This document shows positions 1-6,409 of a DNA stretch of 7,139 nt, in pieces; within the stretch, counting starts at the first letter, position 1, and every line of letters begins with the position of its first letter. The stretch is from positions 1 through 7,139 of the forward strand of contig JAJYCM010000137.1 in assembly GCA_021778375.1 (NCBI GenBank), given 5' to 3'. The DNA is from Bacteroidota bacterium (GTDB lineage Bacteria > Bacteroidota > Ignavibacteria > Ignavibacteriales > Ignavibacteriaceae). Under the pieces are notes generated by a model. That model had not been told where the DNA came from. It searched no databases and saw only the letters and a list, made by a program, of their open reading frames with translations. The translations under genes were made by a program, and so were the position numbers.

Positions 1-81
1 ACTTTTGCAAGCGGGATTTATTATTATGTGTTAAAAACGAACTCACAACGATTTGTAAAAAAAATGATACTTATAAAATAG
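1..81 (+). CDS. C-terminal end of a T9SS-sorted secreted protein (partial)
   Basis: Frame 1 is open from the window edge to a TAG at 79-81 and encodes 26 residues. They contain ASGIYYYVLK (residues 3-12), then FVKKMILIK at the very end. This is the usual pattern of a type IX secretion type A sorting domain: a Ser-Gly-(Ile/Val)-Tyr-x-Tyr strand, a short polar turn, then a Lys-Lys-Met-hydrophobic strand closing on Lys. In Bacteroidota and relatives such tails direct Sec-exported proteins through the outer membrane, where the tail is removed and the cargo is released or surface-anchored. The catalytic or binding part lies upstream of the window, so its function cannot be seen. The stop codon overlaps the ribosome binding site of the beta-mannosidase gene, 8 bases before that start, so the two are probably cotranscribed and perhaps translationally coupled. 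The call rests on a short tail, but the match in pattern and in position at a stop codon is good. Confidence 0.72.
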   Translation, partial: TFASGIYYYVLKTNSQRFVKKMILIK

Positions 82-85
82 GAGA
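80..85 (+). promoter_or_regulatory. Shine-Dalgarno site that fixes the TTG start of the beta-mannosidase
   Basis: AGGAGA lies 4 bases before the TTG at 90. The mannosidase frame is open upstream to the window edge but holds no ATG, GTG or TTG codon there, so this site decides the start. It overlaps the TAG stop (79-81) of the preceding gene, an arrangement that favours reinitiation by ribosomes finishing the upstream frame. Confidence 0.7.
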
Positions 86-89
86 CAAT

Positions 90-2552
90 TTGAAGAAAAA
101 ATATTTATTACATGATAACTGGAAATTTTCCTTAAAAAAAACTCACGAAATAATACCGGTTGAGCTTAAAAATAAGATAAAGGAAGGCAAGTGGCTCAAG
201 GCTACGGTTCCGGGAACTGTTCAAACAGATTTGCTCAATCATAAGTTAATTCCTGAGCCTTTTTATTCCGACAATGAAACTAAGCTTCAATGGATCGGAA
301 GACAAAATTGGACATATAAGACTTCATTTGATCTGCCTGAAGACTATGATCTCGCAAAAGAAATATTTCTTGTTATGGAGGGAATTGATACGTCGGCGGT
401 AATAATATTGAACGGAACCATGCTGGGGATTGTGGAAAATATGTTTCTTCTATATAAGTTCGAAATAGCCAAACATATTTTGAAAAAAAATAATGACCTC
501 GAAATCCTTTTTATCTCTCCAGAAATGTATGCAAAACAAATTGAGTCAAAGTATGGCAAACTTCCGGTTGCTTTGAGATCCGAAAGAGTCTACATACGTA
601 AAGCACAATATTCTTTTGGATGGGATTGGGGGCCAGCGTTCTTAACTCAGGGAATTTGGAAACCAATTTATTTACTTCAAGCAGATGAATATAGTTTTGA
701 AAGTTTCTCTTTTAATACGATCTCCGTAAATGAGCAAAGTGGAAATACTAAAATAAGTATTGGAACTATACTAAATAAAGCAGTTTCCTCCAGCCTAAAG
801 TTAAAGATAAGAATTTGGGATGGAAATTCAACTTATGAATTTAATGAGATTATCTCCGGTACAGAACACTTCCAAAAAGAATTTGAACTTGAAAATATTA
901 AACTTTGGTGGCCCAATGGCTACGGAAATCCTCATCTTTATAGTTTGCAAATTCAACTTGTGGATGACGATAATATTTTAGATGAAATAAATAAAAAGAT
1001 TGGAATAAGAACTGTAGATTTAATCTTGAAAGAAAATGACAAGAATACATTTCGTTTTCAAATAAACGGATATCCGGTTTTTGCGAAAGGCGCTAACTGG
1101 ATTCCGGGAGATTCATTCTTACCCCGTGTAACTGCCGCTAAATATGAAAAGCTCCTATCGCTTGCTAAAGAGGGGAACATGAATATTCTTCGTGTTTGGG
1201 GCGGCGGAATTTATGAAGATGATATTTTTTATGAACTTTGCGATCAACTTGGTTTAATGGTATGGCAGGATTTTATGTTTGCATGTGCCTCTTACCCGGA
1301 ATATAAAGAATTTTTAGAAAATGTATCAGAAGAAGTAAGGCAAAATGTTTACCGCCTTAAAAATCACCCAAGCATAATTATCTGGTGCGGTAATAATGAA
1401 AATGAATGGATTTGGCATAGAGCATTTAACAAATCGTATAAAGAGATGCCGGGCTATAAAATTTATAATGAAGTTATTCCTAATATCTTAAAGGAAGCTG
1501 ATCCGGGACGGCCTTATTGGGAATCAACTCCATTTGGATATGATGAAGACCCAAATTCTGAAAATAGCGGGAATAGACATCAATGGGATTTGTGGAGTAA
1601 TTGGGTCGATTATAATAAAGTCGAAAATGATAAAAGCCTTTTTGTGACTGAATTCGGATTTCAAGCTCCGGCAAATCCGGATACTTTTTTAAATGTTTTA
1701 CCAAAGGAGGAAAGGTTTCCCCAAAGTAAAATTTTTGAATATCATAATAAACAAGTTGAAGGATCCGAAAGGCTTGTGAAATTTCTTTCTTCACATCTTC
1801 CTTTAACGAACAAATTAGATGATTTTATTTATTTGACTCAATTGAATCAAGGTTTTGCATTGAAAAAATGCCTGGAGCATTGGCAGGCACGAATCCCAGA
1901 AACTAACGGTTCTATAATCTGGCAAATAAATGATGTCTGGCCTGTATCAAGCTGGGCATTGATTGATTCAAGCATGATTCCCAAGTTATCCTATTACTTT
2001 GTGAAGCAAGCTTTTAATCCTCAAATTATTCTATTTGAGCGGAAAGAGAAAAAAGTTTATGTGAGTATACAAAATAATTCTTTTGAAAATTTTTCCGGCA
2101 AGGTAAAAATTCAAATTGTAAGTCTGCCAAAGGGAAAGGTTCATGATGTTGCTCTTAAAAAAATAGTTGTGGAACCGGGTGAGAAACGTGCAATCATATC
2201 TGTCCAAGATTCCGAAAATAATCCGGGTGAAAATAATATTTTGATTGTTTCGTTGTTTAACAATGATGGTACTCGTGCACAGCAGAATTATTTTGTTGAA
2301 GAAGAGTGGAAGCACCTTCGCCTCCCAAAAGCAAATGTCAAATATAATTTCGTAGGTAAGGAATCAATTATACTAAAAACGAATAAACCAGCATTCTTTG
2401 TCTCACTAGATAGCCCGGGAATTATTTTTAGTCAAAACGGGTTTATCCTTCTTCCCGGAGAAGAAATTAAACTGAAATTAACTGAAACTTCTATAAAAAA
2501 TAATAAGGTAAAATCTGTTCATGTTTCTTATTTGAATGAACATTTATCCTAA
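90..2552 (+). CDS. Beta-mannosidase, glycoside hydrolase family 2 (EC 3.2.1.25)
   Basis: This 820-residue enzyme should remove terminal beta-linked mannose from the non-reducing ends of manno-oligosaccharides by the retaining GH2 mechanism. The order is an N-terminal sugar-binding-like beta-sandwich (about 1-200), an Ig-like domain (about 200-310), a TIM barrel (about 310-640) and C-terminal beta domains (about 650-820). Family hallmarks are RKAQYSFGWDWGP at 170-182, RVWGGGIYEDD at 368-378, GNNENEW at 434-440 and WQINDVWP at 611-618. By family alignment Glu437 (in NNE) is the acid/base and Glu521 (in VTEFGFQ) the nucleophile; both are intact. Length is normal for the family. There is no signal peptide or membrane segment, so it is probably cytoplasmic and acts on imported oligosaccharides. 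It starts at TTG behind AGGAGA and aligns well from there, with an early L-x-x-x-W strand. The next gene follows after 42 bases. The RKAQYSFGWDWGP and WQINDVWP motifs favour mannosidase over the GH2 beta-galactosidases and beta-glucuronidases. Confidence 0.94.
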   Translation: MKKKYLLHDNWKFSLKKTHEIIPVELKNKIKEGKWLKATVPGTVQTDLLNHKLIPEPFYSDNETKLQWIGRQNWTYKTSFDLPEDYDLAKEIFLVMEGIDTSAVIILNGTMLGIVENMFLLYKFEIAKHILKKNNDLEILFISPEMYAKQIESKYGKLPVALRSERVYIRKAQYSFGWDWGPAFLTQGIWKPIYLLQADEYSFESFSFNTISVNEQSGNTKISIGTILNKAVSSSLKLKIRIWDGNSTYEFNEIISGTEHFQKEFELENIKLWWPNGYGNPHLYSLQIQLVDDDNILDEINKKIGIRTVDLILKENDKNTFRFQINGYPVFAKGANWIPGDSFLPRVTAAKYEKLLSLAKEGNMNILRVWGGGIYEDDIFYELCDQLGLMVWQDFMFACASYPEYKEFLENVSEEVRQNVYRLKNHPSIIIWCGNNENEWIWHRAFNKSYKEMPGYKIYNEVIPNILKEADPGRPYWESTPFGYDEDPNSENSGNRHQWDLWSNWVDYNKVENDKSLFVTEFGFQAPANPDTFLNVLPKEERFPQSKIFEYHNKQVEGSERLVKFLSSHLPLTNKLDDFIYLTQLNQGFALKKCLEHWQARIPETNGSIIWQINDVWPVSSWALIDSSMIPKLSYYFVKQAFNPQIILFERKEKKVYVSIQNNSFENFSGKVKIQIVSLPKGKVHDVALKKIVVEPGEKRAIISVQDSENNPGENNILIVSLFNNDGTRAQQNYFVEEEWKHLRLPKANVKYNFVGKESIILKTNKPAFFVSLDSPGIIFSQNGFILLPGEEIKLKLTETSIKNNKVKSVHVSYLNEHLS

Positions 2553-2594
2553 TATCAACTAAAATATTTAACTGAAATTTATTTCGGAGAGTTT

Positions 2595-5162
2595 ATGAAA
2601 TTTAAAATTTTTCTATTTTTTTTCTCTCTATGTTCTATCTCTTTTTTTAATGTATTTAGTCAAAACAAAACAAAAGAATTAGAGAAAAAAATTGATGTAC
2701 ATTTTAAGGGTGATTCTCAGATCGAAGTCGGAAATCCTTATGTAGGCATAGAAATGCACCATAGTTCATTCCTACCCGAAAGAATTAGTTTTTATTACCC
2801 TGTAGCCAATAGCATTGATATGAGCGCCGATTACTTCAAACGCGATACTACTTTCATTATGGCGCTTGGACTAAAAATAGGCGATGAAAAAAAACAATGG
2901 ATTGGATTAAAACCAACTCCGTATATTCTAAATCCATATTCGGTTAAGTTTAATGACGATAATAATGAAAGGAATATTTCTGTTTCTTATGAATTCTGCA
3001 AAACCAAACCGGCAATGGTTATAAAATATGTCATATTAAATAAAAGTAAAACAACAAAACCATTCGAGTTTTATTCCCATCTAGAAACTTCTTTAAAAAC
3101 GAGCCATACTTATGCTTTAATTGACAAGGCTTGGACAGAATATGATCCATCAACCGGAACTATTTATTCCAACTATGAAAATGAAGGCGCCCAAAACGCC
3201 CAGGTGTTTGTTTCTAATGCAGGGTTACTTCCGGAAAGTTTTTCCTCGGAAGGAAGTATGGATTATTCATCCCATCCTTTAAATGATCATTGGTTTGATC
3301 ATGCTGGTAATTTAGATGGGAAAACATTTTCAAGTGAAAAGCAGGGTATTCCAGCAGCTGTATTTTTGTATAAGAAAAATCTAAAACCCGGGGAAGCGAT
3401 GACGATTATTCAAATCGTTGGTTCTTCAAAGCAGAGTGAAGGAAAAGAGATTGTCAATTATTTGCAAAAGAATTATCAAACCGAAATTAATGATTACGAA
3501 GATTATGTCTTGTCCCAAGTAATGAATGGAAAATTTTTGACCAATGATAAATCTCTTGATCATTCCTATCTATGGGCGAAGGCTATCCTTGCGGTTGATA
3601 AACATTATATTGATGGACAAATCAGACCGATGCCGTGTCCTGCAGAATATAATTTTTATTTTACACATGATGTAATGCTCACTGATTTAGCCGCTGTTAA
3701 TTTTGATCTTCCTAGAGTTAAGGATGATTTGCTATATACAATTGAACATGCTAACTCGGATTATGTTATTCCGCATGCGTATTATTGGAAGGATTCTTCT
3801 TACACAACTGAGTATGCCGAGTCCGATAATTGGAATCATTTCTGGTTTATTATCAATGCTGCAAGCTATCTACGCCATTCGGGAGACTTGGCTACTCTTG
3901 AAAAATTGTATCCTTATTTGACCAAGAGCTTAAATCTATCTCTTGAAAATAGGAAAGAAGGATTGATGTGGGAAATCAGACCCGATTGGTGGGACATAGG
4001 CCATAATTATGGGCCGCGGACTTATACAACAATTTTAGAAATAAAAACCTTACGCGATTATATTTATATCTCTTCAATGCTTAATAAAAATATTTCTAAG
4101 CTTGAAGATTATGAAAATATTACTACCTCATTAAATAAAAATCTGGTTGATAAATTATGGGATAACAAATTAAATTATTTGATGAATTATTATAATCAGG
4201 GGGGAGAAGATACTCATTATTATATAGGTTCTCTTCTTGCAGCTCATTTCAATTTACTCGACAAAAAATATCTTAATAAATTAGTTACTTCTGCAAAAGG
4301 AAAATTACTTGATCCAAAGGTTGGCGTATATGATGTATTCCCAATGGATTTTGAAAAACTTAATTCGATATGGAAATTTTTAGACAATGAAGAAGGGGCG
4401 CCCTACTATTATATCAATGGAGGAATTTGGCCTCATGGCAATTCCTGGTATGCACTGTCTCTTATTGCCGATAATAAAAAGGACGAAGCTTATAATTTTA
4501 TTAAAAAAGTTATGACAATCGATGGAGTGATGAACAGTCCGAATGGGCAGCCGGCAATGTATGAGGTCAGAATTGGAGATCCTCACAATCCAAAAATTTA
4601 CGGCACTATTGATAAACCGGAATTTATGTGGGCAGGTGCATGGTACATCTATTCTTTATACCATTTATTCGGAATACAGGAAAATGATTGGAATATCCAG
4701 CTAAATCCCTATCTAAATAAGTTAAATAGGTCAGCAGATTTTACTCTAACGGCAAACGGTCAGGAGTTTAATGTCAATATTACAGGGAAGGGAAATTATG
4801 TTAAGTCGATTAGTTACGGTGGAGCCGAGCTCCCGACCCTTGTTATCCCTTCAGAAATAAAGAATATTAAAAATGTGAATATAATTTTGGGTGATGTTTC
4901 TTCACCTTATATTAAATCTACTAATGCGCTTTTATCTGTCTGCTCTTATGATAAAATTACTAAAAAGATTTCCTTTGCGTTAAAAGCTTTCTCAAATTAT
5001 AATAGCAAAACAGAAATAATTTCCCGGGGAAAGCCCGTTGAAATATTTGTTGACGGTAAATTATATGAAAATTGGAGTGCTATGAAAAATGGTAGAAATT
5101 ATTTGACAACTATAGATGTCAAAATAAAAAGAGATGGTAATAATCTACAAGTTGAATTTTAA
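2595..5162 (+). CDS. Exported (alpha/alpha)6-barrel glycosidase-like protein, family and substrate unknown
   Basis: An 855-residue protein starting at ATG with GGAGAG 3 bases upstream. Residues 1-22 form a Sec signal peptide (KFK, then a Phe-rich core) with likely cleavage at VFS/Q; the Cys at 13 is not in a good lipobox, so a soluble periplasmic location is more likely than a lipoprotein. It has no T9SS sorting tail. Residues about 30-300 look like a beta-sandwich, about 320-700 like a helical (alpha/alpha)6 barrel, and about 705-855 like a small beta domain, as in GH15/GH65/GH94-type enzymes. Visible motifs are CPAEYNFYFTHD (348-359), RPDWWDIG (462-469), GGIWPHGNSW (609-618) and IDKPEFMWAGAW (672-683). 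Asp464, Asp467 and Glu676 are candidate catalytic acids by analogy only. I do not recognise a specific family; glucan debranching enzymes and GH94-like phosphorylases are alternatives. Its place between a beta-mannosidase and a sugar-importer ATPase suggests it trims a glycan, possibly mannose-containing, outside the cytoplasm. Confidence 0.72.
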   Translation: MKFKIFLFFFSLCSISFFNVFSQNKTKELEKKIDVHFKGDSQIEVGNPYVGIEMHHSSFLPERISFYYPVANSIDMSADYFKRDTTFIMALGLKIGDEKKQWIGLKPTPYILNPYSVKFNDDNNERNISVSYEFCKTKPAMVIKYVILNKSKTTKPFEFYSHLETSLKTSHTYALIDKAWTEYDPSTGTIYSNYENEGAQNAQVFVSNAGLLPESFSSEGSMDYSSHPLNDHWFDHAGNLDGKTFSSEKQGIPAAVFLYKKNLKPGEAMTIIQIVGSSKQSEGKEIVNYLQKNYQTEINDYEDYVLSQVMNGKFLTNDKSLDHSYLWAKAILAVDKHYIDGQIRPMPCPAEYNFYFTHDVMLTDLAAVNFDLPRVKDDLLYTIEHANSDYVIPHAYYWKDSSYTTEYAESDNWNHFWFIINAASYLRHSGDLATLEKLYPYLTKSLNLSLENRKEGLMWEIRPDWWDIGHNYGPRTYTTILEIKTLRDYIYISSMLNKNISKLEDYENITTSLNKNLVDKLWDNKLNYLMNYYNQGGEDTHYYIGSLLAAHFNLLDKKYLNKLVTSAKGKLLDPKVGVYDVFPMDFEKLNSIWKFLDNEEGAPYYYINGGIWPHGNSWYALSLIADNKKDEAYNFIKKVMTIDGVMNSPNGQPAMYEVRIGDPHNPKIYGTIDKPEFMWAGAWYIYSLYHLFGIQENDWNIQLNPYLNKLNRSADFTLTANGQEFNVNITGKGNYVKSISYGGAELPTLVIPSEIKNIKNVNIILGDVSSPYIKSTNALLSVCSYDKITKKISFALKAFSNYNSKTEIISRGKPVEIFVDGKLYENWSAMKNGRNYLTTIDVKIKRDGNNLQVEF

Positions 5163-5198
5163 TATATTCAACACTGATTTCACTTTATTAGGAACAAT

Positions 5199-6305
5199 AT
5201 GTCAAAAGTTCAATTAAAAAATATATCAAAGTCGTATGAAAGCGGGAACTATGCAGTAAAAGATATTAACTTTGAAGTAGATGACAAGGAATTTGTAGTT
5301 TTGGTAGGTCCATCGGGCTGCGGGAAATCCACAATCTTGAGAATGATAGCCGGCTTAGAAGAAATAACCTCTGGAGAATTATATATCGAAGACAAAAGAG
5401 TTAATGATATTTCACCGAAGGACAGGAATATAGCGATGGTCTTTCAAAATTATGCTCTTTATCCCCACATGACTGTTTATGAGAATATGGCTTTTGGGCT
5501 GAAGCTAAGAAAATTCAGCAAAGAAGAAATTAAGCAGCGTGTTTCTGAAGCTGCAAGAATTCTAGAGCTAGAACCCTATCTAGAACGCAAACCGAAGGCT
5601 CTATCGGGCGGACAAAGACAACGCGTAGCTGTCGGTAGAGCTATTGTCAGGAAACCGAAGGTATTTTTATTTGATGAGCCGTTAAGTAACCTAGACGCAA
5701 AAATGAGGGTTCAAATGCGCACAGAGATATCCAGGCTTCATAAGCAGCTTGAGGCAACAATGATATATGTAACGCACGATCAAACGGAAGCAATGACAAT
5801 GGGAAATAAGATTGTTGTTCTCAAGGATGGAGTAATAAACCAGATATCATCGCCGCTTGATTTGTATAATTCCCCTGCGAATAAATTCGTTGCCGGATTT
5901 ATCGGAAGCCCGGCAATGAATTTCCTAAAAGGTAAAATAGTTGAAGAAAACGGATTGAAATTTACAAGTGAAAAGGGGACGTTAAGTATAGGAATACCGG
6001 CAATTCAAAGTGAGAAGTTAACTCAGTACATGAACAAAAACGTTTATGTTGGGATACGTCCTGAAGATATATATGATGAAACCAACTATGGTCAGATTTC
6101 AACTTATGAAAAAATAAGTGTGGAACTTGATTTGGTGGAACCGATGGGGAATGAAATTTATTTATACTTCCAGGTTGAAGGAGTACAATTTGTGGCACGC
6201 ATACCTGCCAGAGAAATTCCAAAACACGGAAGTATGAAAAATCTATTCATCGATATTTCAAAAATCCATTTCTTTGATGAAAAAACTGAAACTGCAATTA
6301 GGTAA
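5199..6305 (+). CDS. ABC transporter ATP-binding protein, MalK/UgpC/MsmX type (carbohydrate import)
   Basis: A complete 368-residue ATPase of the CUT1 sugar-importer class. It would form a homodimer on the cytoplasmic face and power a two-permease importer fed by a binding protein. All motifs are intact: Walker A GPSGCGKST at 37-45, Q-loop Gln83 in FQNYALYPHM, signature LSGGQ at 135-139, Walker B VFLFDE at 155-160 with catalytic Glu160, D-loop SNLD at 163-166 and switch His193 in THDQTEAMT. The C-terminal part (about 228-368) is the TOBE/OB regulatory domain typical of MalK, with FIGSPAMNF, VGIRPED (284-290) and EPMGN. ATG follows AGGA by 5 bases, and the gap from the preceding gene is 36 bases, so it is probably in the same operon. 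No permease or binding-protein gene is visible; in several bacteria one such ATPase serves several sugar importers (MsmK/MsmX), which could apply here. Substrate cannot be read from the sequence; beta-mannosides are plausible from the neighbours. Confidence 0.93.
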   Translation: MSKVQLKNISKSYESGNYAVKDINFEVDDKEFVVLVGPSGCGKSTILRMIAGLEEITSGELYIEDKRVNDISPKDRNIAMVFQNYALYPHMTVYENMAFGLKLRKFSKEEIKQRVSEAARILELEPYLERKPKALSGGQRQRVAVGRAIVRKPKVFLFDEPLSNLDAKMRVQMRTEISRLHKQLEATMIYVTHDQTEAMTMGNKIVVLKDGVINQISSPLDLYNSPANKFVAGFIGSPAMNFLKGKIVEENGLKFTSEKGTLSIGIPAIQSEKLTQYMNKNVYVGIRPEDIYDETNYGQISTYEKISVELDLVEPMGNEIYLYFQVEGVQFVARIPAREIPKHGSMKNLFIDISKIHFFDEKTETAIR

Positions 6306-6331
6306 AAATTTAAGTCATCCACATTAAATTT
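6306..6331. repeat. Short AT-only inverted repeat just after the ABC ATPase stop codon
   Basis: AAATTTAA at 6306-6313 and TTAAATTT at 6324-6331 are perfect 8-base inverted copies separated by 10 bases. The hairpin would contain only A-U pairs and has no following U-run, so it is weak as a terminator. In DNA this AT-rich it could be chance. Confidence 0.3.
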
Positions 6332-6334
6332 GTC

Positions 6335-6350
6335 CTCACGAAAATGTGAG
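6335..6350. terminator. Possible weak hairpin between convergent genes
   Basis: CTCAC at 6335-6339 pairs with GTGAG at 6346-6350. A further G-U pair at 6340/6345 leaves an AAAA loop. It lies between two genes that face each other, where a bidirectional terminator is expected. The stem is short and neither side has a proper U-tract, so the call is tentative. Confidence 0.25.
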
Positions 6351-6387
6351 CATTTGAACCTATGTGATACTTTCAATCCTTGAGGCG

Positions 6388-6404
6388 GATTAGTTCGCTT
6401 AATC
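6388..6404. terminator. Possible small hairpin just after the minus-strand gene's stop
   Basis: GATTAG at 6388-6393 can pair with CTTAATC at 6398-6404 around a TTCG loop, with one bulged T: six base pairs. It starts 5 bases past the stop codon of the minus-strand outer-membrane protein gene. There is no U-run after it on the minus-strand transcript (the next bases are CGCCTC), so it may only stabilise a 3' end or be chance. Confidence 0.22.
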
Positions 6405-6409
6405 TTCTA

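Noticed and set aside
64..81. ATG at 64-66 as the start of a tiny gene.
   Set aside because: It is the Met codon near the end of the T9SS-like tail and runs only five codons to the TAG; there is no separate gene.
1703..1715. AAAGGAGGAAAGG inside the beta-mannosidase gene, a near-perfect anti-Shine-Dalgarno match.
   Set aside because: No start codon lies at a suitable distance, and the surrounding frame is uninterrupted mannosidase sequence encoding a Lys-Glu-Glu segment. It is probably coding coincidence, at most a translational pause site.
1480..1794. Open frame of 104 codons on the minus strand within the beta-mannosidase gene.
   Set aside because: It lies wholly inside a strongly supported gene covering its nucleophile region, and its translation shows no recognisable domain.
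2595..2660. Lipoprotein signal in the exported glycosidase-like protein because of Cys13.
   Set aside because: The residues before the Cys (F-S-L) do not fit a lipobox, which needs a small residue just before Cys, and the hydrophobic stretch continues past it to a normal cleavage region before Gln23.
5962..6376. Two overlapping minus-strand open frames covering the 3' end of the ABC ATPase gene.
   Set aside because: They are antisense to a conserved TOBE domain, overlap each other and show no protein-like features.
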